34,622 bases of DNA from an uncultured Collinsella sp. (lineage in GTDB: Bacteria > Actinomycetota > Coriobacteriia > Coriobacteriales > Coriobacteriaceae): positions 1 to 34,622 of the forward strand of contig CAAGEH010000018.1 in the NCBI GenBank assembly GCA_900768795.1, read 5' to 3'. Made by a program: the position numbers and the translations under genes. Under the pieces are notes generated by a model, which ran no database searches, was not told the DNA's origin, and saw only the letters and a list, made by a program, of their open reading frames with translations. Each line of letters begins with the position of its first letter. Positions within the stretch are counted from its first letter, which is position 1. Below are positions 1-9,147 of the stretch, one piece after another.

Positions 1-210
1 CGGGGCAAGCGGGGACCGGTGGCTCCACATATCCTTCACAACCCCGCGACGGGGACCCAACATATGGTGCCGCGGGCGCCGCCCGCGGTCGATATCTTGC
101 CGCCCGCCGGAGAGGGATTCAACTTATGAGGCGAATCAGGTAGTTGAATTTTTTTAAATTGAGTCCGCACCAAATGAGATTCTTTGCATTTGGCCTTCAT
201 ATATACAAAT
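1..210. other. Left-edge region without a recognised gene
   Basis: No recognisable gene. On the plus strand the frame starting at base 1 stays open to a TGA at 127-129 and could be the last 42 codons of a gene outside the window, but its Pro/Arg/Gly-rich translation resembles no family I know. A strong GC hairpin with 8-bp arms lies at 70-88 (CCGCGGGC / GCCCGCGG, loop of 3). It has no T-tract on either side, so I do not call it a terminator. Confidence 0.3.
117..155 (+). terminator. Possible weak intrinsic terminator
   Basis: Inverted repeat ATTCAACT (117-124) / AGTTGAAT (142-149) with a 17-nt loop, followed directly by a run of seven T. The stem is AT-rich and the loop long, so termination would be weak. 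The position fits the end of a plus-strand gene entering from the left, whose only open frame stops at 127-129. Confidence 0.3.
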
Positions 211-239
211 GAGACCGACTTCCCAAGGAAATCGGTCTC
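211..239 (-). terminator. Hairpin after phosphohexomutase gene
   Basis: Arms GAGACCGA (211-218) and TCGGTCTC (232-239) pair perfectly and extend inward through one wobble pair. The hairpin lies about 60 nt beyond the stop of the minus-strand phosphohexomutase gene. The following minus-strand bases are T/A-rich but not a clean T run, so this may be an imperfect terminator or an mRNA 3'-end stabiliser. Confidence 0.4.
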
Positions 240-296
240 ATCTAGCCCTCGTTCTATAGCTATATATGTATTTGGATTCCCAGTCGAATCTTTGCT

Positions 297-1697
297 TTAT
301 GAGACCTGCTCCCCGCGGGCAAGCGCCGCACCCTTTTCGAGCAACATGTCTCGATCCTCTATCGAGTTTGCCTCAACAGAGAGGCGCACGAGCGGCTCGG
401 TGCTACTCGGACGAAGCAACATCCAGGATTCGTCTTCGAATTCGAGCTTCAAGCCATCCATATGGCTCACCACTTTTGGCGTTTTCCCCGCAACGGTATC
501 GGGGTTAACGCCCGGCAGCACCAGACGCAGCGATTCAATCTCTTCCGCTTCAAGCCTAATGTCGCGACGCGCGTATGCCGTAGCGCCATACATATCCTCT
601 AGCTCGTCAACCAGCTCACCGAGCGACTTATGTGTTTGAGCCATAAGCTCGCACAGCATCAAGACTATATAGAGCGCGTCACGCTCTTCGAGATGTTCCG
701 GAATGCAAATGCCTCCGGTTTCCTCGCCACCAATAAGCACGTCGCCGCGACGCAGCTCGTTATATATGTATTTGAACCCGACCGGTTTAACCGTGAGGCG
801 ACAGCCAAGCGCCTGCGCGACACGACGGATAATGACCGAGGAGGATAAATTGATCACAACGCGACCCGAACGTCCGCGATCGGTCACGAGATGCTTAAGC
901 ACAAGCGCGGTGATGATATCGGCACTTACAAAGCGGCCCCGCTCATCAACGGCACCGATACGATCCGCATCGCCATCGCAAGAGAAGCCCGCCATGGCGC
1001 TTCCGCCGACTACGGCCTCTTCGCAATCGTCAACCCACGGTTCGATGGGCTCGGGACGCAAATCGGTATCATCCGTAGCAACAGTCGCATGCAACTCGCG
1101 CACCTCAACGCCAAGCTGCTTGAGCACAGAGGCCATATATCCTTTAGCCGCACCGAACATGGGGTCGAACACGACTTTGAGATGCGCGTCCGAAATCGCC
1201 TTGCCGTCAACCGACGAAAGCATGTGATCGATATAGGGCGCCATATAGTCAAAGGAGTCAACCGAACCCGCTTCATTTAGCGGTTCAGGATCGATTCTCG
1301 CCTGGACCTCTTGGTTGAAATCATCGGAGGCTGAACTTCCGTCGCTCATGCGAAACTTAATTCCAAGGTAATCGAGGGGAAGATGAGATCCCGTAACCAT
1401 GATACCGCCGCATGCGCGCGTATCCTGAGCAATCGCATAGGATAGTGCAGGCATCGGGGCATACGACGAGCCCAGGCGCACCGTCATGCCATATGCTGCA
1501 ATCGTTTCTGCTGCCGCGCGCGCGAGCTCGCAAGCCCCTTCACGCGTGTCATACGCAACGTAAACCGTATCGTATTCGCAGCTTTGGAACCATATTTCGG
1601 CCGCGGCAGCGGCAATTCTCACGACGTTATCGCGCGTGAGGTCCTCCCGCGCGCGCGCTCGCCATCCGTCTGAACCAATGCGAATTACTGCGCTCAC
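297..1697 (-). CDS. Phosphohexomutase (phosphoglucomutase/phosphomannomutase family)
   Basis: Cytosolic alpha-D-phosphohexomutase that interconverts hexose 1- and 6-phosphates through a phosphoserine. With the start chosen here it is 466 aa. Family signatures are in order: catalytic serine loop TGSHLP (about 102-107), metal loop DGDADR (about 241-246), sugar-recognition loop GGEETGG (about 323-329) and phosphate-binding loop RPSSTEP (about 429-435). The start is the GTG at 1697, because a GGGAG ribosome site lies 8 nt upstream and the fold begins just after it (RIGSDGWRAR). The open frame continues 24 codons further without a better site. Glucose versus mannose substrate cannot be settled from these motifs, and GlmM is less likely because the loop reads GGEETGG rather than the GlmM GGEQSGH type. 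It stands alone, with about 200 nt separating it from the next minus-strand gene. Confidence 0.88.
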   Translation of the reverse strand: MSAVIRIGSDGWRARAREDLTRDNVVRIAAAAAEIWFQSCEYDTVYVAYDTREGACELARAAAETIAAYGMTVRLGSSYAPMPALSYAIAQDTRACGGIMVTGSHLPLDYLGIKFRMSDGSSASDDFNQEVQARIDPEPLNEAGSVDSFDYMAPYIDHMLSSVDGKAISDAHLKVVFDPMFGAAKGYMASVLKQLGVEVRELHATVATDDTDLRPEPIEPWVDDCEEAVVGGSAMAGFSCDGDADRIGAVDERGRFVSADIITALVLKHLVTDRGRSGRVVINLSSSVIIRRVAQALGCRLTVKPVGFKYIYNELRRGDVLIGGEETGGICIPEHLEERDALYIVLMLCELMAQTHKSLGELVDELEDMYGATAYARRDIRLEAEEIESLRLVLPGVNPDTVAGKTPKVVSHMDGLKLEFEDESWMLLRPSSTEPLVRLSVEANSIEDRDMLLEKGAALARGEQVS

Positions 1698-1826
1698 GCG
1701 CAACACTCCCTGACGCTTCTGTTGAACAGTCAGGTTGTTATACCCCTCGGGTTGTTTGGCAAACGGCACGCGCCCACTTTACGGTTTATCAATAGCAATA
1801 TCGAGGGCGGCACCGGTCGAACGCAA

Positions 1827-1916
1827 TGCTATGCCTCGAGTACGCCGGGGCATCTACGACAAGGATGCGCAGCAGACGCTGCTCCAGCCAAACGGTGCTA
1901 TGCCTCGAGTACGCCG
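1827..1916. repeat. 21-bp direct repeat pair at the 3' end of the methyltransferase gene
   Basis: TGCTATGCCTCGAGTACGCC plus one further G occurs at 1827-1847 and again at 1896-1916, 69 bp apart and in the same orientation. The right copy contains the final codons and stop of the homocysteine methyltransferase gene (GVLEA-stop on the minus strand). The left copy lies in the intergenic gap and repeats the same codons and TAG, so it looks like a partial duplication of the gene's end. Confidence 0.75.
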
Positions 1917-2809
1917 AGCGCCTCTGCCATCGCTGCCGTGGTTTTTGCCGTTGTTCCGCAGCAACTGCCGATCACGCGCGCGCCCAAACGCTTCCACTCT
2001 AGACATGCCTGCGCAAATGCACCGGAATTCTCATCCCAAATGAGCTCACCGTCGATCTGTTTGGGATTACCCGCGTTGGGCCTCATCATAACCGGCGTTG
2101 TCGCAGCCGAGCACATGCGCTCGACTAAAGAAGCAGAGGCGGCAAGCGAACAGCAATTGACACCCACCGCAGACGCCCCATGCTTTTCGGCAAATACGAC
2201 AGCTGCCTCGATATTGAGGCCATCGCTTAAAAGATTGCCCTCGTCATCCACGGCAAAACTCACGAACAGCGGCATATCAAAGCGTACATCGTTAGCGCCG
2301 GCAAGCGCCGGTTCGAGATCGCGAATGGACGTGAACGTCTCAAGCAAAAGCGCGTCTACACCAGCATTGAGCAGTGCATAAGCTTGATTCCGGTACACTT
2401 CACGCGCTTCGGAATACTCTTTGTCAGAAGTAACGAACCATTCAATGCCAGCCGGACCCATGGAGCCCAAAAGACATTGAGGGTTCGCGCGACGCGCATC
2501 GTCCACAGCAAAACGATTGACCTCCGCCACCGAAGGCGCAATACCATCTCGCTTGAGCGTCGTCTCGTTTGCCTGAAATGTATTGGTGATAAGGACCTGA
2601 GCACCCGCTGCCGCATACAGCTCATGCAAATTGGTCACGGTCTGAGGCTCGCCGATATTCCAAAATGCTGGGGGAACATCCCCGGCACCATACTGCGACA
2701 TAAGCGCCGACCCCATAGGGCCTTGTGTAAGCAGAAAGCCATCGGCGAGACGATGCATAAGCTCGTCCGCCCCCGTGTGGTTGTAGTACTCGTCTGAAAA
2801 CTGACCCAT
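1898..2809 (-). CDS. Homocysteine S-methyltransferase family protein
   Basis: 303-aa cytosolic (beta/alpha)8-barrel methyltransferase of the zinc-thiolate family shared by YbgG/MmuM, betaine-homocysteine methyltransferase and the N-terminal module of MetH. It transfers a methyl group to homocysteine to make methionine; the donor (S-methylmethionine, betaine or other) cannot be read from sequence. The zinc ligands are visible: Cys219 in VGVNC and Cys283-Cys284 in GSCCGTT. The N-terminal DGFLLTQGPMGSAL and ITNTFQAN stretches are typical of the family. At 303 aa it is a stand-alone enzyme without cobalamin modules. The ATG lies 2 nt after the stop of the DtxR-family regulator, so the two are almost certainly co-transcribed. 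The gene's last codons are duplicated downstream in a 21-bp repeat. Confidence 0.88.
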   Translation of the reverse strand: MGQFSDEYYNHTGADELMHRLADGFLLTQGPMGSALMSQYGAGDVPPAFWNIGEPQTVTNLHELYAAAGAQVLITNTFQANETTLKRDGIAPSVAEVNRFAVDDARRANPQCLLGSMGPAGIEWFVTSDKEYSEAREVYRNQAYALLNAGVDALLLETFTSIRDLEPALAGANDVRFDMPLFVSFAVDDEGNLLSDGLNIEAAVVFAEKHGASAVGVNCCSLAASASLVERMCSAATTPVMMRPNAGNPKQIDGELIWDENSGAFAQACLEWKRLGARVIGSCCGTTAKTTAAMAEALGVLEA

Positions 2810-2811
2810 CG

Positions 2812-3234
2812 TTATCTCTCTACAGTGATTCCCTGTTTTTCAAGATAACCAAGCCAGCGATTCATGGTGTCCTCGGAAAGGGCATGCTCCATCATGCAGG
2901 CCTCCTGGTCTGCGCACTCGAAATCTACGCCGAGCTCCTGCACAAGAAACGTGCGCAGCAAACGATGGCGATACCAAACGGCAGAACCGATCTCGCGGCC
3001 CCTGTCGGTAAGTATGACTTTGCCGTAGTGCGATTGCTCGACGAGGCCCTGGGCCTTGAGTGCGGCAATCGCTTTATTGACAGACGCCTTGGACACATCG
3101 AGGCGTGTCGCGATGTCGACGGAACGCACGCCCTCCGTCTGCTTTTCCTCGCGCTCGATCCTTACGATGCACTCGAGATAATCCTCATTTGCAACAGTGA
3201 GGTGAAGATTTGTGGACCCCTCAGTTGTATCCAT
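2812..3234 (-). CDS. DtxR/MntR-family metal-dependent transcriptional regulator
   Basis: 140-aa cytosolic repressor with an N-terminal winged helix-turn-helix (about 35-80) and a helical metal-binding and dimerisation domain (about 85-137). There is no C-terminal SH3/FeoA domain, so it has the short MntR-type build. Candidate metal ligands are Asp18 and Glu21 in EDYLE, His90 in YRHRLL, and Cys113, Glu116 and His117 in CMMEH. The first pair matches MntR, whereas a cysteine at the C-x-x-E-H position is more like DtxR/IdeR, so Mn versus Fe specificity is uncertain. It is the first gene of a pair with the homocysteine methyltransferase, diverging from pepT. It may regulate itself and its partner, but I see no clear palindromic operator. 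Confidence 0.88.
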   Translation of the reverse strand: MDTTEGSTNLHLTVANEDYLECIVRIEREEKQTEGVRSVDIATRLDVSKASVNKAIAALKAQGLVEQSHYGKVILTDRGREIGSAVWYRHRLLRTFLVQELGVDFECADQEACMMEHALSEDTMNRWLGYLEKQGITVER

Positions 3235-3264
3235 AGCAGCACCTTTCGCAGATTCATCTTGCTG

Positions 3265-3270
3265 ATTCTA
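3265..3270 (-). promoter_or_regulatory. Possible -10 of the dtxR-like/methyltransferase pair
   Basis: TAGAAT on the minus strand, about 30 nt upstream of the regulator's ATG, is a good -10 match. The expected -35 position carries no clear match, so this is a candidate only. It shares the divergent intergenic region (3235-3349) with the pepT promoter. Confidence 0.35.
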
Positions 3271-3284
3271 CCCCAAACACCCGG

Positions 3285-3314
3285 TGTGAATATCCCGTAT
3301 CGGCGTGCTAGAGT
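3285..3314 (+). promoter_or_regulatory. Candidate pepT promoter with extended -10
   Basis: TGCTAGAGT at 3306-3314 gives a TGn-TAGAGT extended -10. A weak -35 (TGTGAA, 3285-3290) lies 18 nt upstream. Predicted transcription start is near 3321, leaving a leader of about 30 nt that contains the AAGGAAAGG ribosome site. Confidence 0.45.
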
Positions 3315-3349
3315 AGCGACGTACACAATATCGAAGGAAAGGTACGGCT

Positions 3350-4597
3350 ATGACTTCCCAGCTTGAAAGCCAGGACGTTGTCCAACGTTTCATGCGCTAC
3401 GTGCAAGTGAACACTCAATCCGCCGACGAGCACTGCGATCAGGTCCCTTCAAGCGACGTCGAATTCGATCTCGCACGCATCCTTGTTGACGAGCTGCATG
3501 AGCTTGGCATCGAGAACGCGCAGGTCGATGAACACTGCTATGTCACGGCACATGTTCCCGCGAGCAAAGATGCCGAAAACGCACCGGCACTCGGCCTCAT
3601 CGCACATCTCGATACGACCGAAGTCGCTCCGGGAGCAGGTGTTCGCCCGCACATCGTTCACTATGAAGGCGGCGATTTGGTTTGCGGCGAAGTTGACGGC
3701 ACGCCCGTTGCCATGACGCCTGCTAAACTCCCCGAGCTGAAGGACGTGCTCGATGAGGATTTAATCTGCACCGATGGCACCACGCTGCTCGGCGCCGACG
3801 ACAAAGCGGGCGTGGCCGAGATTATGGCCCTGGTCGCTACGTATGTTGAGCATCCCGAGCTGCCACATCCGGCACTCGGCATCTGCTTCTGCCCCGATGA
3901 GGAAATCGGACACGGTGCATCGCTTCTGGATATCGAAAAGTTCGGATGCAAGTACGCCTACACCGTAGACGGCGGACCCATCGGCGAGCTCGAATGGGAA
4001 TGCTTCAACGCGGCGGAGGCGACCGTCACGTTTAACGGATATTCCATCCATCCGGGCGATTCCAAAGGCCGCATGGTTAACGCGGGAAATCTGTTCGTAC
4101 GCTTTCACGATATGCTCCCTGCTGCTCAGCGACCGGAGTACACCGAGGGCTACGAGGGATTTATCCACCTCGAAGGCGTATCAGCCACGGTCGACCATGC
4201 AACGGCGCGCTATATCGTGCGCGACCATGATGCGGACAAGTTCCAGCACAAAATCGATGTGATGGAGCAGGCAGCTGCGTTTATCAATGCCGAACTTGAA
4301 GAAGAGCGCATCAACGTTGAGATCAAGCAGCAGTATCGCAATATGGCTGAGGTTGTGCGCGATTACCCTCAGCTTATCGACCATGCCAAAAAGGCGTATC
4401 TTGCAGCCGGCGTAGAACCCAACGTGATTCCCATCCGCGGAGGCACCGATGGCGCGCAGCTTTCATTCCGCGGACTTCCCTGTCCCAACCTCGGAACGGG
4501 CGGATACTGCTGCCACGGCGTCAACGAATTTATCCCCGTCTCTTCGCTCGTTAAGATGGTCGAAGTGCTTCAGAAGCTGTGTGAGCGCTTCATCTAA
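3350..4597 (+). CDS. pepT: Peptidase T (tripeptide aminopeptidase)
   Basis: 415-aa cytosolic di-zinc M20B aminopeptidase that removes the N-terminal residue from tripeptides, the last stage of peptide utilisation. Visible motifs are the metal-binding AHLDT (85-89), GADDKAG (148-154) with the bridging Asp, catalytic and metal-binding DEEIGHG (183-189), TVDGG (205-209), and the C-terminal substrate and metal region IRGGTDGAQLSFRG followed by NLGTGG. Length matches the usual 405-415 aa. The ATG follows a good AAGGAAAGG ribosome site. It is monocistronic, between a divergent regulator and a strong bidirectional terminator. Confidence 0.95.
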   Translation: MTSQLESQDVVQRFMRYVQVNTQSADEHCDQVPSSDVEFDLARILVDELHELGIENAQVDEHCYVTAHVPASKDAENAPALGLIAHLDTTEVAPGAGVRPHIVHYEGGDLVCGEVDGTPVAMTPAKLPELKDVLDEDLICTDGTTLLGADDKAGVAEIMALVATYVEHPELPHPALGICFCPDEEIGHGASLLDIEKFGCKYAYTVDGGPIGELEWECFNAAEATVTFNGYSIHPGDSKGRMVNAGNLFVRFHDMLPAAQRPEYTEGYEGFIHLEGVSATVDHATARYIVRDHDADKFQHKIDVMEQAAAFINAELEEERINVEIKQQYRNMAEVVRDYPQLIDHAKKAYLAAGVEPNVIPIRGGTDGAQLSFRGLPCPNLGTGGYCCHGVNEFIPVSSLVKMVEVLQKLCERFI

Positions 4598-4621
4598 TAG
4601 ACGTTTATCTCGCTCAGTAAA

Positions 4622-4669
4622 CAAAAAGGACGCCCACACGCATTGCGGCATGTGGACGTCCTTTTGTTT
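4622..4669. terminator. Bidirectional terminator between pepT and the LCP gene
   Basis: Long stem of about 17 bp: AAAAGGACGCCCACACGC pairs with the complement on the right, with two wobble positions and a short loop around 4642-4648. A-rich sequence on the left and T-rich on the right make it functional on both strands, as expected between the converging pepT and LCP genes. Confidence 0.85.
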
Positions 4670-4717
4670 CCGTACCGATTTCGGCATTTTGCCGAGCCAG
4701 CTTGAATCTCCTGGATC

Positions 4718-5920
4718 TTATGAATTTGAATCCGAAGAGCTGCTGTTTGACGATGAACCCGATGAATCAGAACTCGAGCTCGAGTCTTCTTTCTCTGCGG
4801 TATCGTAGCGCCAGTCCTTGTTGCTATTCGTTGACAAGTCTCCGATAGTTCCTCCACCTGAAACTTGCCCAGCAGTTTGCGGACCCTTGGGGTCTTCTCC
4901 AGCATCGACGCGCTTCATCATTTCTTTGAGCTCGTCCTCATAAACGAAGACATAGCTCTGCCCATTGATGAATGTATCCTCACCTGCCCACGAGGGAAGG
5001 TTTGCCGAGTACATCTTATCGACGTCCATACCGCGCATGGCGTTAACGAGCGACGCAATATCCGTCGGGCTCAAGTCGGTAATAACCATATCGGAAAGCG
5101 AATCAACAAGCGTTACAACCTTGCTTGGGTCAAGATTGTTGAGAATCTGCTTTGCAAGCGCACCGAGCACCATACGCTGATGGCGCATGCGCGTATAGTC
5201 ACCGTCAACGAACTGATGGCGCGATCGGCTGAATGTCAGTGCAGCCTCACCATTAAGATGCTGCTGACCGGAATCAACGGTCACGGGACCAGCGTCCTTG
5301 TCGTGTACTTCATCTCCCTCGGGAATATAAAGGTCAATTCCCCCAACAGCATCAATGAGCTTCTTCATGCCATCAAAATTGATTTCTGCGTAGTGAGAAA
5401 TCTTGACTCCGCACAGGTCGTTTACCGCCTTGACCACGCCTTCTGCGCCATCGTGAAAATGCGTGGCATTGATTTTCATGATCTGCCCGTTGTATTCCAC
5501 CTTGGTGTCGCGGGGAATGGAGATGAGCGTCGCCTGCTTCTTACTCGGATCGATGCGAGCAAGAATGATCGAGTCAGATCGATAACTATCCTCGCCCGGA
5601 CGCCCGTCTGTGCCAAGGAGAAGCATATAGAAAGGATCTTTGTTCACATTGGAATCAACCAGAGTATCGAGAAGGCCTCCGGTGATGACGCTGCTGTTAT
5701 TCAGCTTGCTGGCAATTTTGGCAAACCAAAGACCGCACGCGACGGTACCACACAGCAACACGCCGACAAGCGTACACAGAACCGTACGCTTGATACGCTT
5801 GCCACGCCGACGCTGACGCGAACGCTGCGCATAACGCTCAGTGTTGTCGCGGCTGTATACGCGCGCACTCGATTCTGAAGCGAATCTTTGCGGCTCCTGT
5901 ACGGGCTTTTTCTTAAACAT
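4718..5920 (-). CDS. LytR-CpsA-Psr (LCP) family cell-wall polymer ligase
   Basis: 400-aa membrane-anchored enzyme of the family that moves undecaprenyl-linked wall polymers onto peptidoglycan outside the cell. It has a basic cytoplasmic N-terminus (1-45), one transmembrane helix (about 46-67) and the LCP catalytic domain (about 97-260) with LLGTDGR (101-107), YRSDSI (113-118), IPRDT (135-139) and the later DGMKKLIDAVGGIDL segment. These Asp and Arg residues bind the lipid pyrophosphate and metal. The tail from about 378 is almost entirely Ser/Asn/Asp, a low-complexity wall-spanning or flexible end. The ATG lies 11 nt after the murA stop, so the two are likely co-transcribed, although the ribosome site is weak. 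Pairing with murA fits a wall-assembly role. Confidence 0.9.
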   Translation of the reverse strand: MFKKKPVQEPQRFASESSARVYSRDNTERYAQRSRQRRRGKRIKRTVLCTLVGVLLCGTVACGLWFAKIASKLNNSSVITGGLLDTLVDSNVNKDPFYMLLLGTDGRPGEDSYRSDSIILARIDPSKKQATLISIPRDTKVEYNGQIMKINATHFHDGAEGVVKAVNDLCGVKISHYAEINFDGMKKLIDAVGGIDLYIPEGDEVHDKDAGPVTVDSGQQHLNGEAALTFSRSRHQFVDGDYTRMRHQRMVLGALAKQILNNLDPSKVVTLVDSLSDMVITDLSPTDIASLVNAMRGMDVDKMYSANLPSWAGEDTFINGQSYVFVYEDELKEMMKRVDAGEDPKGPQTAGQVSGGGTIGDLSTNSNKDWRYDTAEKEDSSSSSDSSGSSSNSSSSDSNS

Positions 5921-5931
5921 AGGGACCAGCT

Positions 5932-7215
5932 CTAGAATTCGACGGGATCGGGAACGGAAACGTGCTCGACATGCGCGCCGAGCTCTTGGAATTTCTCTAC
6001 AAAGCGCTCGTAGCCGCGCTTGATATGGTGGATTGCGGAAACCTCGGTCGTACCATCGGCAATTAAACCGGCAAGGACCAGCGCCGCACCACCGCGAAGA
6101 TCGGGGGAGGTAACCTGTGCGCCAGAGAAACCTTTGACGCCATGAATCATCGCATGATGGCTCTCAATGCGAATATCCGCACCCATACGAACGAGCTCAG
6201 AGGCAAACATAAAGCGGTTCTCGAAAATATTCTCAGTGATAACGGAACTACCGTCTGCAAGGGCGGACAGTACCATAACCTGAGCCTGCATATCCGTTGG
6301 GAATCCCGGGAAAGGCAGGGTCTGGATGTCAGTAGGAATAATACGGTCGACGTGCTCAACATGCACGCCGTTGTTGAGACGCGTGCAGGTAACGCCCATG
6401 AGTTCAAGCTTTTTGAACACCATTCCTAGATGGACAGGTTTAAATCCCGTAACGTCCACACCGCGCTCGTCGGCCATAAGAGCACCGGCAACGACAAACG
6501 TGCCCGCCTCGATACGGTCCCCGATCACGCGATGCGTGACCGGATGCAGTTCTTTAACACCGTGGATCTCGACGACCGGGGTACCGGCGCCCACGATATT
6601 GGCGCCCATTTCGTTGAGCATATTCGCAAGGTCGACAATCTCAGGTTCACGTGCAGCGTTATCGATAACGGTCGTGCCCTCGGCACGGGCGGCAGCCATG
6701 ATGAGATTCTCGGTAGCACCGACGCTTGCGAACTCGAGCGATACGGTGGTGCCGACAAGCCCATGGTGTGCGGCGGCATTGATATATCCATGCTTGGTGT
6801 CGAACGAGACGCCCAGCGCCTCGAGACCGAGGATATGCATGTCGATCTTGCGTGCACCAAGGTTGCAGCCACCCGGCATGGCGATTTTCGCACGACCGAA
6901 ACGACCAAGCAGCGGCCCCATAACGGCAGTGGAGGCACGCATCTTGGCAACGAGCTCGTAAGGGGCCTCCCACGAATCAACGTTCATGGTATCAATCGCG
7001 AGCGTGTGCTCGTCAACGACGTCTATAGTCGCGCCAATGCCTTTGAGCACCTTGCCCATCACGTGGACATCGGAAATATTGGGCACGTTCTGCAGAATCG
7101 TCTTGCCCGGGGCAAGGATCGTGGCAGCCATGAGCTTAAGCGCGGAGTTCTTTGCGCCCGCCACCTCAACGGTGCCCCCGATTCGATGACCACCTTCAAC
7201 ACGAATAATGTCCAA
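5932..7215 (-). CDS. murA: UDP-N-acetylglucosamine 1-carboxyvinyltransferase
   Basis: 427-aa cytosolic enzyme that catalyses the first committed step of peptidoglycan synthesis, transferring enolpyruvate from PEP to UDP-GlcNAc. The family fingerprint GAKNSALKLMAA includes Lys22 and Asn23. The catalytic cysteine is Cys117 in PGGCNLGAR, equivalent to E. coli Cys115, so the enzyme should be the fosfomycin-sensitive type rather than the Asp variant. I chose the TTG at 7215 because an AAAGGG ribosome site lies 6 nt upstream and the protein then begins at the usual point (LDIIRVEGG). The upstream open frame would translate through a terminator hairpin. The gene follows the ATP synthase operon, an arrangement also seen in Firmicutes, and precedes an LCP gene. 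The leader hairpin is described separately. Confidence 0.94.
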   Translation of the reverse strand: MDIIRVEGGHRIGGTVEVAGAKNSALKLMAATILAPGKTILQNVPNISDVHVMGKVLKGIGATIDVVDEHTLAIDTMNVDSWEAPYELVAKMRASTAVMGPLLGRFGRAKIAMPGGCNLGARKIDMHILGLEALGVSFDTKHGYINAAAHHGLVGTTVSLEFASVGATENLIMAAARAEGTTVIDNAAREPEIVDLANMLNEMGANIVGAGTPVVEIHGVKELHPVTHRVIGDRIEAGTFVVAGALMADERGVDVTGFKPVHLGMVFKKLELMGVTCTRLNNGVHVEHVDRIIPTDIQTLPFPGFPTDMQAQVMVLSALADGSSVITENIFENRFMFASELVRMGADIRIESHHAMIHGVKGFSGAQVTSPDLRGGAALVLAGLIADGTTEVSAIHHIKRGYERFVEKFQELGAHVEHVSVPDPVEF

Positions 7216-7228
7216 AACTGACCCTTTC

Positions 7229-7260
7229 AAAAAGAATGCCCGAGGCAGATGCCCCGGGCA
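7229..7260 (-). terminator. Terminator-like hairpin between atpC and murA
   Basis: On the minus strand TGCCCGGGG / CCTCGGGCA form a 9-bp stem with one mismatch and a 6-nt loop, followed by TTCTTTTT. It ends 2 nt before the murA ribosome site, so there is no room for a promoter between it and murA. It either ends the atp transcript with readthrough to murA, or acts as an attenuator in the murA leader. Confidence 0.7.
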
Positions 7261-7277
7261 TGATGCGGTTCGCATTG

Positions 7278-7307
7278 AGTCTAGCTGTTACGCTGACTTA
7301 TGAGCAA
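7278..7307 (-). promoter_or_regulatory. Candidate murA promoter inside the end of atpC
   Basis: TTGCTC (7302-7307) and TAGACT (7278-7283) on the minus strand are separated by 18 nt. Transcription from here would begin near 7271 and give a leader of about 55 nt that contains the hairpin at 7229-7260. Confidence 0.4.
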
Positions 7308-7689
7308 GCTTGAGCTTACACCATGCGATTTCATTATATAGGTACGCGCGGCGTGCATCGTCTTCTGATAAATTACTCAGCTTGTCTTCAAAACCCTGAA
7401 TCTCAGCTTGAACCTTTTGCGGGTCGACATCGGCCAAATCCTCAGCCTTATCAGCCAGAACAATGATCACGTCGTCCGCAACCTGAGCATAGCCTCCTGT
7501 CACCGCAAACGTGTGGTCAGTCGTGCCCATGGCGTTATCGCAGACCTTGACATAACCTGCCTCGATCGTGCAGATCTCACTTGCGTGGTGAGGAAGCACG
7601 CCGAACTCGCCATCAGTCGAGGGAATCGAGACGTAGGCAGCCTCGCCCTCATACGCACAACTTTCCGGGCATACGATGCGGATAAGCAT
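7288..7689 (-). CDS. atpC: F1Fo ATP synthase subunit epsilon
   Basis: 133-aa F1 central-stalk subunit that couples gamma rotation to catalysis and can inhibit ATP hydrolysis. It has the N-terminal beta-sandwich with the familiar IPSTDGEFGVLPHHA stretch (about 22-36) and GGYAQVADD-type strand, then a C-terminal two-helix hairpin (about 88-131). Its ATG lies 3 nt after the atpD stop, so translation is probably coupled. It is the last atp gene, and the terminator-like hairpin follows about 30 nt downstream. Confidence 0.93.
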   Translation of the reverse strand: MLIRIVCPESCAYEGEAAYVSIPSTDGEFGVLPHHASEICTIEAGYVKVCDNAMGTTDHTFAVTGGYAQVADDVIIVLADKAEDLADVDPQKVQAEIQGFEDKLSNLSEDDARRAYLYNEIAWCKLKLAHKSA

Positions 7690-7692
7690 GGA

Positions 7693-9146
<1,454 letters not shown>

Positions 9147-9147
<1 letters not shown>

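Noticed and set aside
70..88. GC-rich perfect hairpin near the left edge
   Set aside because: No T-tract on either strand and no neighbouring gene end visible, so it is not called a terminator.
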